Positions 13,036-21,727 of a stretch of 56,751 bases of DNA are shown piece by piece (the stretch's first letter is position 1; every line of letters begins with the position of its first letter). The DNA lies in the IMG/VR virus record IMGVR_UViG_3300036945_000784, positions 1-56,751 of that record. One strand, given 5' to 3'. The notes beneath the pieces were generated by a model that did not search any database, was not told the origin of the DNA, and saw only the letters and a program-made list of their open reading frames with translations. Origin of the DNA: a virus. The position numbers and the translations under genes were made by a program.

Positions 13036-14625
13036 ATGAGCCAACTGGACGACATCCTAACGCGTCTCCAGAAGATGCCGGAGAAGGACCGGAAGGAAGT
13101 CCTCGGCCTCGCCAACAAGGCAACGGCGGGGATGAAGTGGCTCCCAAATCCTGGACCACAAACCGACGCCTACTTCTCCCCAGCCGACGAGCTGTTCTAC
13201 GGCGGACAGGCAGGCGGCGGGAAATCGGACCTGCTGATCGGCCTGGCGCTGAACGAGCACACAGTCAGTCGCCTGTTCCGTCGCCAGCACAATGACCGGC
13301 AAGCGCTGGTCGATCGCATGGCGCAGGTGCTTGGGACACGGGACGGCTATAACGGCTCTGACCATGTCTGGCGTATTCCGAACTCGGACAGGATTGTCCG
13401 CTTCGGCGCGCTATCAGATCCAACGGCGTGGGAACGCTATCAGGGCGACCCGACCGACCTGAAGGGGTGGGACGAACTCACCCAGTTCACGAAGGACGAA
13501 TACCGGACGGTCAACGCCTGGCTGCGAACGGTCAAACCGGGGCAGCGGACACGCATTGTCGGCGCCGGCAACCCGCCTGTGACGCCCGAGGGGCTCTGGG
13601 TCATTGAATACTGGGCAGCATGGCTGGATGAGAACCATCCGAATCCGGCTCAGCCCGGCGAGCTTCGATACTACACCACGATAGGCGACCAGGAGGACGT
13701 CGAGGTCAGCGCCGATTATGTGGGCGAGGGGCCAAGCGGCGAGATCATCCGGCCTCGATCGCGAACCTTCATCCCGGCTGGATTGGGTGACAACCCCGAT
13801 CTTGCCGAGACGGGCTACGGCTCGACGCTCATGGCCCTGCCGAAGCATCTTCGTGATGCTCTGGCATACGGCAGGTTCAAGGCTACCCTCGAGGACGCAG
13901 ACCGGCAGGTGATCCCGACATCGTGGATCGTCGCCGCTCAACAGCGGTTTCAGTTCCGGCAGAAAGACCTGACCGACAAGCCGATGACGGCGCTCGGTAT
14001 CGACATGGCTGATGGCGGCAAGGACCGCATGGCCTGCACGCCATTGCACGGGACGACGTTCGGCCCGGCCAAGATGAAACCAGGCGTCGAGGTCGATACC
14101 ACGGCCAAGCAGGCGGCATTCGCGGTTGAGAACGCCAAGGACGACCCGCAATTCAACATCGACTGCGGCGGCGGATATGGCGGTGGCCTGTCCTCGGCGC
14201 TGGAGAGCAACAACTTCAACGTGGTCCGCTGCAAGGGTGCAGAGGGCTCGGGCGAAAAGGAACGCTACGGCGATCGGGGCTTTGCCAACAAGCGAGCCGA
14301 ATGGGTCTGGCGCCTGAAGGAAGGGCTCGACCCGGAGAAGGGCGACAACATCGCGTTGCCGCCTGGTCGCGGCCTGCTGATGGAACTCGCAGCCTTCCGT
14401 GAGAAGGCGCACGTCGATTCACGCACCACGATTGCGATCGAGGGCAACGAAGAGATCAGCAAGCGCCTGGGCCGATCGCCTGACGAGGCGTGGTCTGCAA
14501 TCTTCGCGTGGGCTGAACCGAACGCACAACGCAAGCAGGACCGTGCTGCGACGAAGAAGAAGCGCAAGTCCGCAGGCTCAACGCCGGCACGTCATCACTC
14601 GAAAGTAGTCGGACGCCGATCATGA
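13036..14625 (+). CDS. Terminase large subunit
   Basis: ATP-driven DNA packaging motor and headful/site nuclease, 529 aa. The ATPase has Walker A GGQAGGGKS (56-64), Walker B ending in WDE (145-147) and the coupling motif VGAGNPP (175-181). The RNase H-like nuclease starts at GIDMADGGKD (321-330), with further acidic residues downstream. The C-terminus is basic. It follows the small subunit and precedes the portal, the usual podophage order. Confidence 0.93.
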   Translation: MSQLDDILTRLQKMPEKDRKEVLGLANKATAGMKWLPNPGPQTDAYFSPADELFYGGQAGGGKSDLLIGLALNEHTVSRLFRRQHNDRQALVDRMAQVLGTRDGYNGSDHVWRIPNSDRIVRFGALSDPTAWERYQGDPTDLKGWDELTQFTKDEYRTVNAWLRTVKPGQRTRIVGAGNPPVTPEGLWVIEYWAAWLDENHPNPAQPGELRYYTTIGDQEDVEVSADYVGEGPSGEIIRPRSRTFIPAGLGDNPDLAETGYGSTLMALPKHLRDALAYGRFKATLEDADRQVIPTSWIVAAQQRFQFRQKDLTDKPMTALGIDMADGGKDRMACTPLHGTTFGPAKMKPGVEVDTTAKQAAFAVENAKDDPQFNIDCGGGYGGGLSSALESNNFNVVRCKGAEGSGEKERYGDRGFANKRAEWVWRLKEGLDPEKGDNIALPPGRGLLMELAAFREKAHVDSRTTIAIEGNEEISKRLGRSPDEAWSAIFAWAEPNAQRKQDRAATKKKRKSAGSTPARHHSKVVGRRS

Positions 14626-14858
14626 AGAAGAAAGCCAAGGCCACAGCAGGCCAGCAGACGGACGCTCAGATCGCCACGCTTGCGCAGCAGGCGATGAAGC
14701 CGATGGACCTGCCCGACCCGGAGAACGCCGACATTACCGACAAGATCCGCATGAACGACGAGGCTGCACGCAAGCGCAAGGGCCGGATGTCAACGCTTGC
14801 AGGCGGCGCCTATGGCAAGTCTGCGACCGTGAAGACCATCGCCTCGGGCGGCATGTAG
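14622..14858 (+). CDS. Small unknown protein between terminase and portal
   Basis: A 78-aa protein, basic at both ends (MKKKAKATAG..., KRKGRMSTLAGGAYGKS). It overlaps the terminase stop by ATGA and ends one base before the portal gene. It could be a virion assembly cofactor; nothing specific is recognised. Confidence 0.65.
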   Translation: MKKKAKATAGQQTDAQIATLAQQAMKPMDLPDPENADITDKIRMNDEAARKRKGRMSTLAGGAYGKSATVKTIASGGM

Positions 14859-14859
14859 T

Positions 14860-16578
14860 ATGGCTTATGATGCTGGTCCCGATGCTCGATCCGGGCTGCA
14901 CAAGCGTGCGAAGAAGTGGCGCGATCGTGGTGAATCGGCATTCGGCAAGCAGACCCGCTGGCTGCATCTCTGGCAGAAGCTGGCGGAAATCTTCGCGCCT
15001 GAGCTTGCCAGCTTCACGACCAACCTGACTGATCCGGCGACGATCTACGACGGGCTGTTCACATCCAAGCCGCAGAAGTTCGCCCAGACATTGGCAGAGC
15101 GCATCGGCTCGATGACCAGGGCCAAGGGCGAACAGTGGTTCAAGCTCGTCGCCCAGCCTGAAGAGCTGATGGAGCGGGACGACATCAAGGCATGGTGCGA
15201 GGACGCGACGATGCGTCAGCGCAACGTGCTCTATTCGGCCAAGTCCATGTTCACTGTCGCAATGGCGATGGCTGACAAGCAGTACGCGATATTCGGAAAC
15301 TCGGTCGTCAGGTACGCCTACAACAGCGATCGATCCGGCGTCTATTTCGCGTCTGTCCACCTGCGTGATTGCGCGTGGGAAGAGAGCGCGGAAGGCATTG
15401 TGGACGCGGTTCACGAGCGGATGAAGCCGCGCGTGTCCCAGTTGCTGAGCCTGTTCAAGCGTGAAGAACTGCCGCGCGCCTGGCAGGAGATGCTGGACAA
15501 GCCTGAGTGTCAGGGCGACACGGTCGAGTTCCGCCGCTGCGTGGCTCCGGTCGATGCCTACGCTTACGAAGAGGGCGAGAAGAAGCCGCGTGCAACGGCC
15601 AAGTTCGTCTCGATCTACATCGCCCACGGTTCGGGCGTGAAGGATGAGGAACTGGGGCTCCGCGAGGAATATCTCGACCATTTCCCTTACAGCGTGCGCC
15701 GCTGGATGCGCCTGCCTGGCGAGGTTGTGGCGATGTCGCCTGCTGCTGGCATGGCGCTGGCGGATGGCGAGACGCTGAACACGGCCGAGGCTGCGGCGCT
15801 CAAGGGCATCGAGTTCACGGCTGATCCGGCGCTGACTGCGCCTGACGATGGGTTCATCGGTGAGGTCCGCATCCAGTCGGGTGCGATGCTCTATCGCAAC
15901 GTGGATTACGACCGGACCACGCAGGGCGATTTCATCCAGGCTGTTCCCGGTGGGGAAGCCAAGACGGTCCTCGAATACGTGCAGTTCAAGGCCATCGACA
16001 TGGCCAAGGCGTTCTTCAGCGACATGCTGCAAATGCCTGACCGTGAAATGACGCTGGGCGAGTTCAGACAGCGGTTCAAGAATGCGCTGCGCGATGCCTC
16101 GCCCATCTTCGAGCCGATCGAAGCCGACTATGCGACCATGCAGGACGGCGTGTTCACGCTGATCCTCAACGCACACGGCCCTGCTGATCCGTGGGGCGGG
16201 TTCCTGCCGGCGCCGGAAGAGCTTGAGGGCGACAAGACCAGGTTCGAGTTCCAGACGGCGTTGACCGAGGCGTTCACTGAGCTTCGGCGTCAGGAAGCGC
16301 TCGAGGTCCAGGCTCAGTTTCAGGCGCTGGCCGAGATGCAGTCGGATGCGGCTGATCACATCGACATGGACGAAGTGACCCGCGACAGCATGGCGAACTT
16401 CAAGACGAAGTGGACCCGCAAGCGCGATGTGGTCGAAGAGCGCCGCGCGCAGCGTCAGGAACAACAGGCGGCGCAGGCTGCTGAAGAGAAGGCGGCTATG
16501 GTTGCCGAGATGGCGGCGAAGGCCAACCCGGAGAACATGCGGATGTTGAAGCAGGATATGGAAGGGGCGGCCCAGTGA
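14860..16578 (+). CDS. Portal / head-tail connector protein
   Basis: A 572-aa protein of the podoviral connector family (T7 gp8 type), forming the dodecameric ring at the capsid vertex. Family features are the N-terminal RTRWLHLWQKLAEIFAPE-like segment, the LFTSKPQKFAQTLAERI helix, and a C-terminal QLRRQEALEVQAQ-like coiled region ending in Gln/Ala/Glu repeats. It lies after terminase and before scaffold and capsid. The next gene starts with GTG overlapping its stop. Confidence 0.88.
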   Translation: MAYDAGPDARSGLHKRAKKWRDRGESAFGKQTRWLHLWQKLAEIFAPELASFTTNLTDPATIYDGLFTSKPQKFAQTLAERIGSMTRAKGEQWFKLVAQPEELMERDDIKAWCEDATMRQRNVLYSAKSMFTVAMAMADKQYAIFGNSVVRYAYNSDRSGVYFASVHLRDCAWEESAEGIVDAVHERMKPRVSQLLSLFKREELPRAWQEMLDKPECQGDTVEFRRCVAPVDAYAYEEGEKKPRATAKFVSIYIAHGSGVKDEELGLREEYLDHFPYSVRRWMRLPGEVVAMSPAAGMALADGETLNTAEAAALKGIEFTADPALTAPDDGFIGEVRIQSGAMLYRNVDYDRTTQGDFIQAVPGGEAKTVLEYVQFKAIDMAKAFFSDMLQMPDREMTLGEFRQRFKNALRDASPIFEPIEADYATMQDGVFTLILNAHGPADPWGGFLPAPEELEGDKTRFEFQTALTEAFTELRRQEALEVQAQFQALAEMQSDAADHIDMDEVTRDSMANFKTKWTRKRDVVEERRAQRQEQQAAQAAEEKAAMVAEMAAKANPENMRMLKQDMEGAAQ

Positions 16579-16961
16579 CCCAGATCACATTCGTTGCGGC
16601 TGATGGCACGGCGCGTGCGGTTAGTTCAGCCTACCCGCTCCCGACGACCGGGGGCGGAGGCGGTGGAAACCCGGCTGGTGATGGCGCGGTCAGTACCGGC
16701 ACGACCACGTCGGTTGCCTCAACAACCGGCGCTCAAACCATCCTCGCCGCGAACACGGCGCGATACGGCGCGACGGTCTACAACGACGACGCCAACGCGC
16801 TCTATCTGTTGCTTGGAACGGGTACGGTGAGCGCCACGGTCTACACGGTGCAGATCCCGTCGCTTGGCTACTACGAAGTTCCCTACGGCTTTACAGGCAT
16901 CCTGACAGGCCTCTGGGCGGCTGACGGTGCGGGCTCGGCTCGCGTGACGGAGCTGACCTGA
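16575..16961 (+). CDS. Small structural protein, glycine-rich linker
   Basis: A 128-aa protein with a GGGGGG linker (residues 27-32) joining a short N-terminal segment to a beta-rich domain (TGAQTILAANTARYGATVYN). Likely a head-associated protein or fibre adaptor, inferred from its place between portal and scaffold. The GTG start overlaps the portal stop. Confidence 0.6.
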   Translation: MTQITFVAADGTARAVSSAYPLPTTGGGGGGNPAGDGAVSTGTTTSVASTTGAQTILAANTARYGATVYNDDANALYLLLGTGTVSATVYTVQIPSLGYYEVPYGFTGILTGLWAADGAGSARVTELT

Positions 16962-17431
16962 TGCCCATATTTACCAGGCCGACTTCCCGCATTTTGGCGG
17001 CTTCGGGCGTTCAGGTCACAACCGCATCAAACACGACCGAGCAGACTGTCCTGACTGTGTCCGTTCCGGCTGGCGCTATGGGTCCAAACGGCTATATTCA
17101 GATCATTGCCGAGGGCAGCTACACAAACAGTGCGAACAACAAGACGCTCAGGGCCAAGTTCGGCGCGGCCACAATCCTCGGCATTGTTCACACGACGGTG
17201 AACAACTGGAATTTTGAGGCCCGCGTCTTCAACCGTAACGGCGCGTCTTCGCAGCGATATTTCGTGCTGGGCAACAACGGCACGACGACAACGCAAACGC
17301 TCGCAGCGGCGTCTACATCAGCCATCGACACATCGGCTGTCGTTGCGTTCCTCATCACGATTGAAAAGGCGACTGGGGCTGAAACGGCCACGCTGGACTC
17401 ATACTCCATCGAAGTTGTGTACGGCGCCTGA
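16961..17431 (+). CDS. Small beta-rich structural protein
   Basis: A 156-aa protein of beta-sandwich appearance, rich in Thr, Asn and Ala (SVPAGAMGPNGYIQIIAEGS, SIEVVYGA at the end). The start codon shares one base with the preceding TGA. Possibly a head decoration or fibre protein; I recognise no defined family. Confidence 0.6.
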   Translation: MPIFTRPTSRILAASGVQVTTASNTTEQTVLTVSVPAGAMGPNGYIQIIAEGSYTNSANNKTLRAKFGAATILGIVHTTVNNWNFEARVFNRNGASSQRYFVLGNNGTTTTQTLAAASTSAIDTSAVVAFLITIEKATGAETATLDSYSIEVVYGA

Positions 17432-17433
17432 CC

Positions 17434-17739
17434 ATGAAGCTCACCTATGGCGATGGCGGGTCTGAGGACGTCCCGAAGCATGTCTGCCAGGCTTTCGCGG
17501 CCCTGGCGCGTGGTGATGCGTCTGGCGGGCAACAGAAGCTCTGCCTGATGTGGGTGTTCAAGCTGACGCAGCCGATGGGCCGGCCTCCGCTTCCTAACGC
17601 CAGTGAGCGCGCTGTTGGCATGAGCGATGGGGCGAGGATCGTAGGGCAACAAGTTGCCGAACTGGTCGGCGGGGAAGCCCCGTGGACCCTGAAACATCTT
17701 GGAGACGTGAATGACGACGGAAACGATCGCGAGACCTGA
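17434..17739 (+). CDS. Bbp19-like small virion-region protein
   Basis: A 101-aa protein containing KLCLMWVFKLTQPMG and SERAVGMSDGARIVGQQV, which resembles the short protein between portal and scaffold in BPP-1-like podophages. Function is unknown. It overlaps the scaffold gene by 29 bp in another frame. The family link is from memory of motif shape and is weak. Confidence 0.55.
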   Translation: MKLTYGDGGSEDVPKHVCQAFAALARGDASGGQQKLCLMWVFKLTQPMGRPPLPNASERAVGMSDGARIVGQQVAELVGGEAPWTLKHLGDVNDDGNDRET

Positions 17740-18643
17740 AGTCGTGGAAACGACCGAGACCAAGGTTGTCGAGAAGGTCGAAGCCAAGGCGCCGGAGAAG
17801 GTCGAGACCAAGGAGACATCCGACTGGCGCAAGTCGATCGTCGAGGCTCGCGCCAAGGGTGACGAGGCTGCTGCCACAAAGCTGTCGAAGCGGCTGGAAC
17901 GCTTCTCCGATCCTGGCGTGCTCTTCGACTCGCTGGAGCAGACCCAGCGCGAACTGCACGAATCCGGACGCATCAAGCTGCCCGGCAAGGAAGCGACGGA
18001 CGAGGAGAAGTCATCCTTTGCCAAGGCGCTGGGCGTACCTGACAAGCCCGAGGGCTACGCCAAGCTGTTCAAGCTGGAGCTTCCCGAGGGCGTGGCGCTG
18101 GACGAGAACGACCAGGCACAACTGAAGAGCATCACGGAATATCTCCACGGCAAGGGCGGCTTTGCGGCATCCCCCGACGTGGTGAAGGCAGCGCAAGAGC
18201 TTTACGTCGAGATGCGCGAGAACGCGCAGGCAGGCCTCGTCGCATCGGCGCAGGAAGCCAAGATGAGGGCCGAGCAGGCGCTCAAGGCCGAATGGGGCAA
18301 TGAGTTCAAGCCGAACCTTCAGTTCACCTCTCAGGGCCTGACGGCGCTGGCAGGCCGTGACGCGGGTGAGCTTAGCTCGGTGCAACTGGCTGATGGCTCG
18401 CTGCTCGGAGACAATCCGCTGTTCGTGAAGGCGATGATGCAGGCAGGACGCCTTGCCGGCCAGGACCCGCTGCTGTGGGCGGCATCCCAGATGGGCGGCA
18501 CGCCCTCGAGCCTCAAGGAACGCAAGAACGAGATCATGAAGCTGGCCTACGGCAATCCCGACGAGGTCAAGGAGTACAACCGCCTTGCTGGCCCTGGTGG
18601 CGAGCTTGAAGCGATCATCACGAAATTGGACAGCATCAGCTAA
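17711..18643 (+). CDS. Scaffolding protein
   Basis: A 310-aa, acidic, highly charged protein with Glu/Lys/Val repeats at the N-terminus (residues 8-36), long helices and the GRIKLPGKEATDEEK and ALGVPDKPEGY segments seen in T7-type scaffolds. It guides capsid assembly and is then released. It lies directly upstream of the major capsid gene. The 173-bp gap after it is GC-rich, with a possible hairpin but no clear terminator. Confidence 0.78.
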   Translation: MTTETIARPEVVETTETKVVEKVEAKAPEKVETKETSDWRKSIVEARAKGDEAAATKLSKRLERFSDPGVLFDSLEQTQRELHESGRIKLPGKEATDEEKSSFAKALGVPDKPEGYAKLFKLELPEGVALDENDQAQLKSITEYLHGKGGFAASPDVVKAAQELYVEMRENAQAGLVASAQEAKMRAEQALKAEWGNEFKPNLQFTSQGLTALAGRDAGELSSVQLADGSLLGDNPLFVKAMMQAGRLAGQDPLLWAASQMGGTPSSLKERKNEIMKLAYGNPDEVKEYNRLAGPGGELEAIITKLDSIS

Positions 18644-18816
18644 GTCCTAGAGCCCGGCGCGGCGCCTTTCCGGCGATCGGCCCGCGCGAAGCTCCGCAGG
18701 TTACCCGACCCAGTCGGCCCTGCGCCTCATCCAAGGCGACGAGAGCGGCCCCGCGTCTTGCGGGCTACCCGCTCTATTGCCGGCATCGCCCACCATGCAA
18801 ATGATGGGAAAGACCA

Positions 18817-19662
18817 ATGGTCAACCAGATCACGAACCAGTTTCGTTCCATTTATATGGACGAGTTCAAGATGGACTACGATCGCGATGTCGCAAAGATG
18901 CGGATCGCGACCTCTGCGAACGGCGTCATTAACGGCGGCACGGCATTCTTCGATGTCGTCGATCCGGCAGACGAAGCGGTCGAGAAGACCCGCGACGGCA
19001 AGGTTCCGAAATCGGACCTCGGCCTGTCTCAGGTCTCGGCCACGCTGCGCAAGATCCACAAGAAGTACCAGATCGACAACTTCGACCTGTTCCGTGCGAA
19101 CAAGAACACCCGCACGGCCATGTCGAAGCGCGGTCGCGGCGCCATCAACAAGGGCATCGACAACCTCGTCATCAAGACGCTCGACGCCACCTCGGTCGTC
19201 CACCCGGACGGCACGGTGACGGCCTCGACCCTGTCCGTGATCCAGCGCGCACTTCTCGTGTTGCTCAACAAGGACATCCCCGACGACGGGAACCTGTTCG
19301 GCGTTGTCACTCCTGCCTTTGCTCAGCAGATGCTGCGCATCGCGGAGTTCAAGTCGAAGGACTTCACCTCGGTCTCGGCTATGGACAACAACGCCTGGAC
19401 GATGAAGGTGCGCAACTGGATGGGTGTGAACTGGTTCACGCACACCGGCCTCACCGGCAACGGCACGGCGACCTCGAACAACTTCATCTTCCATCGCGAT
19501 GCGGTCGGCCACCTTCTCGAAGGCGAGCCCAAGCCGCATATGTTTGAGTCGGAAGAGGATGACTACGAGGGCGTCCGCTTCGACGTGATGCACGCGGCCT
19601 GCGTGCCGCTGCCCCGCGGCGTCATCAAGATCGTCCACAACGACACCGCCGCGCTCGCGTAA
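18817..19662 (+). CDS. Major capsid protein
   Basis: A 281-aa HK97-fold-type capsid subunit of the kind found in BPP-1-like and related podophages (YMDEFKMDYDRDVAKMRI near the N-terminus, DDYEGVRFDVMHAACVPLPR near the C-terminus). Identification rests on sequence appearance, its position after the scaffold, and a strong ribosome site (GGGAAAG). It has its own 173-bp leader, consistent with high expression, and a hairpin follows the next gene. Confidence 0.85.
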   Translation: MVNQITNQFRSIYMDEFKMDYDRDVAKMRIATSANGVINGGTAFFDVVDPADEAVEKTRDGKVPKSDLGLSQVSATLRKIHKKYQIDNFDLFRANKNTRTAMSKRGRGAINKGIDNLVIKTLDATSVVHPDGTVTASTLSVIQRALLVLLNKDIPDDGNLFGVVTPAFAQQMLRIAEFKSKDFTSVSAMDNNAWTMKVRNWMGVNWFTHTGLTGNGTATSNNFIFHRDAVGHLLEGEPKPHMFESEEDDYEGVRFDVMHAACVPLPRGVIKIVHNDTAALA

Positions 19663-19686
19663 CGGTCGGATCAGGAGAACTCGAAA

Positions 19687-20034
19687 ATGGCTTATATTGC
19701 AAAAGACCTGCACTGCGTCGCCACTGGCGGCGGTGCGGTTGGCCTACAGGTGTGGGTTTACGACACCGTGGACGCCATCGCGACCGTCTATGCGGCGGGC
19801 TACATCTCCGATGCTGGCGCGTCCGTCCTCGGTGGGCGCGGCATGGAGAAGGGCGACATCGTCATCGTCCGTCGCTGGACCACGGCCATTCCCGCAACCA
19901 CGGCTGAAAAGCTGACGGCAGCGGCTACGGCCAACGTCCTCGTCGCCACGACGATCCACAACGTGATCGGCATCTCGACTGCCGGCGCAGCCGACCTCAC
20001 GGACGGCCTCGCAATTACGATTACCAATACCTGA
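19687..20034 (+). CDS. Capsid decoration / head stabilisation protein
   Basis: A 115-aa beta-rich protein just after the capsid gene, with a YDTVDAIATVYAAGYISDAG motif typical of small decoration proteins found there in podophages. It probably binds the capsid lattice outside. The ribosome site is AGGAG. Confidence 0.65.
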   Translation: MAYIAKDLHCVATGGGAVGLQVWVYDTVDAIATVYAAGYISDAGASVLGGRGMEKGDIVIVRRWTTAIPATTAEKLTAAATANVLVATTIHNVIGISTAGAADLTDGLAITITNT

Positions 20035-20050
20035 CCGAACCTCTATGGCT

Positions 20051-20074
20051 GGCGGGGGGCTTCGGCTCCCCGCC
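20051..20074 (+). terminator. Strong hairpin after the capsid genes
   Basis: A 10-bp stem GGCGGGGGGC / GCTCCCCGCC with an ultra-stable TTCG loop, followed by ACAACTTT. It lies where T7 places its leaky late terminator after gene 10, so partial termination could keep tail genes below capsid levels. The T-tract is weak. Confidence 0.65.
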
Positions 20075-20093
20075 ACAACTTTAAGGACAACCA

Positions 20094-20606
20094 ATGCCAG
20101 ACCCCGTTCACTGCGTTCCGTCCGCGCTTGTCATCGACCGCGAGAACGCCCATCGCGCCTACTGGCTCTGCCGCGTTGCGCCGGGCCATACGCCCGAGGA
20201 CGTTCAGACCCCGCACTATTTCGGGATGCTTGCCGCCAAGTTTAAGGTCGGGGACGTGATCGAGATTTCTGCCGAAGACCAGAGCTGGTACGGCGAGATC
20301 ATGGTCCGGGCCATTCCGGCAGGCGTCAACCAGGTCCGCACGGCGCTGCGCTTCATCACCCATTTCGATGGCGCTGATCTGCCTGACGGCTGGGACATCA
20401 AGTATTTCGGCGGCGTCTCGAAGCACACGATCTTCAGGGGCGATGTCGCGATGGAAGGCGGCTTCTCCACGATCGAGGAAGCCGAGATCAAGCTGTTCGC
20501 TCTGGTGGACAAGGAGGCGACGTCTCTGGCTGTTGCTCCTCCCACCCCGCGTCGAGGTAAGGCCCCGCGTACATCGACGGATGCCCAGACGGTTGAGACT
20601 GTCTGA
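20094..20606 (+). CDS. Unknown late protein between capsid and tail genes
   Basis: A 170-aa protein with an N-terminal mixed alpha/beta domain (FGMLAAKFKVGDVIEISAED) and a flexible Thr/Pro/Arg tail. Position suggests a head-tail or capsid-interior component. No family is recognised. It shares one base with the next start (TGATG). Confidence 0.6.
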   Translation: MPDPVHCVPSALVIDRENAHRAYWLCRVAPGHTPEDVQTPHYFGMLAAKFKVGDVIEISAEDQSWYGEIMVRAIPAGVNQVRTALRFITHFDGADLPDGWDIKYFGGVSKHTIFRGDVAMEGGFSTIEEAEIKLFALVDKEATSLAVAPPTPRRGKAPRTSTDAQTVETV

Positions 20607-21232
20607 TGCCTTCCAAGAGCGCCATACTCAATTCGGCGCTTCACCTTATCGGTGAGCCGGAAGACGCAACGCCACTCACGACCACAAACAAGGAGTGGGT
20701 GAAGCGTGTCCGCGACCGATATGACGAGAAGGTCCGGCTTGCTTTCGAAAAGCATCCCTGGAACTTCTGCACGGATGTCGAAGTCCTGACGGCGACTGAA
20801 CCAACGCCGGCAGGATGGGACTACGGCTTCAACAAGCCTGCTGGCTGCTGGCGTATCGTGAAGGTCACGAACGGCGAGCACAACATGCGTCCCGATGGGG
20901 CCTCGATCATGTACGAGGACCGCGCCGGGCGCATCTGCTCGAACGAGGCGACGACCTGCCTCAAGTACATCTCGTCCGAATGGCTGACGCTTGAGGGTTC
21001 GTGGTCGCAGCACTTCGCTGATCTGGTGGCGGCGCTTCTCGCTCATGCGGTTGTGCCTGTCTCGGACAGCAACGAGAACACGATGGATCGTCTGGACAAG
21101 TGGCAGGCGAAGATGCTGCGCGTGGCGAAGAACTGGGACGCCCAGCAGCAGCCAGCCTGGCCTACGGGTCCGTCCCGCTGGCAGGTGTCCCGTTTCAGCG
21201 GGATGCGCGGCGGTCGCGAGAACGACACCTAA
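20606..21232 (+). CDS. Tail tubular protein A (gp11-like)
   Basis: A 208-aa adaptor that joins the portal to the nozzle in T7-like tails. It begins KSAILNSALHLIGEPE, followed by RVRDRYDEKVRLAFEKHPW; this N-terminal pattern (leucine-rich helix, IGE, then a Trp before aromatic residues) is characteristic of the gp11 family. The neighbouring nozzle genes support the call. Confidence 0.83.
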   Translation: MPSKSAILNSALHLIGEPEDATPLTTTNKEWVKRVRDRYDEKVRLAFEKHPWNFCTDVEVLTATEPTPAGWDYGFNKPAGCWRIVKVTNGEHNMRPDGASIMYEDRAGRICSNEATTCLKYISSEWLTLEGSWSQHFADLVAALLAHAVVPVSDSNENTMDRLDKWQAKMLRVAKNWDAQQQPAWPTGPSRWQVSRFSGMRGGRENDT

Positions 21233-21712
21233 ATGGCCACGCAGTCCAAGAGCATTACGGTCAGCTTTCTGGGCGAGGCTGACAGCTACGCCCTCGCGCG
21301 GGTCGATTTCGAGAACCATGCGTCTCTGGGCGAGCGGTTCGAGAACGTCTTCCTGATCGAACAAGGCGCGATGGAGCTTGCGCCGGGTACGCAATTCCTG
21401 CGGGCTACCCCATCCAATGGCGTGGCGATCCTGCGGCCTTGGGTGTTCTCCATCGAGAACGCCTTCGCGCTCGAGTTGAGCGACGAGCTTGTCCGGTTCA
21501 TTCAGGACGACGCCTATGTGACCCTGACGGGCGCTGCGGCCACTGTCGGGACGTTCACGGACGAGACTGCGGCGGCGCCATCAGGCGGCGATCCGCCCCC
21601 CACGGGAGACGGTGGCAGCGGGTATGAGCCTCCATCTGAGGGGTCGGGCTGCGTCTGGATCGAGTTCGGTGAGGGCCTGCCGGGCGGCTACTGGTATTGC
21701 ACCGCTTACTAA
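21233..21712 (+). CDS. Tail nozzle, N-terminal part as a separate gene
   Basis: A 159-aa protein whose residues about 20-90 (ALARVDFENHASLGERFENV, APGTQFLRATPSNGVA, then FALELSDELVRFI) match the beginning of podophage nozzle proteins. It then ends in a Gly/Pro/Ser-rich stretch and a short Trp/Tyr/Cys tail. In T7-like phages this domain is normally the N-terminus of one large nozzle protein; here the rest is the next gene. I infer a split nozzle, with both chains assembling together. Confidence 0.65.
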   Translation: MATQSKSITVSFLGEADSYALARVDFENHASLGERFENVFLIEQGAMELAPGTQFLRATPSNGVAILRPWVFSIENAFALELSDELVRFIQDDAYVTLTGAAATVGTFTDETAAAPSGGDPPPTGDGGSGYEPPSEGSGCVWIEFGEGLPGGYWYCTAY

Positions 21713-21727
21713 AGGCGTCCCTGATTC

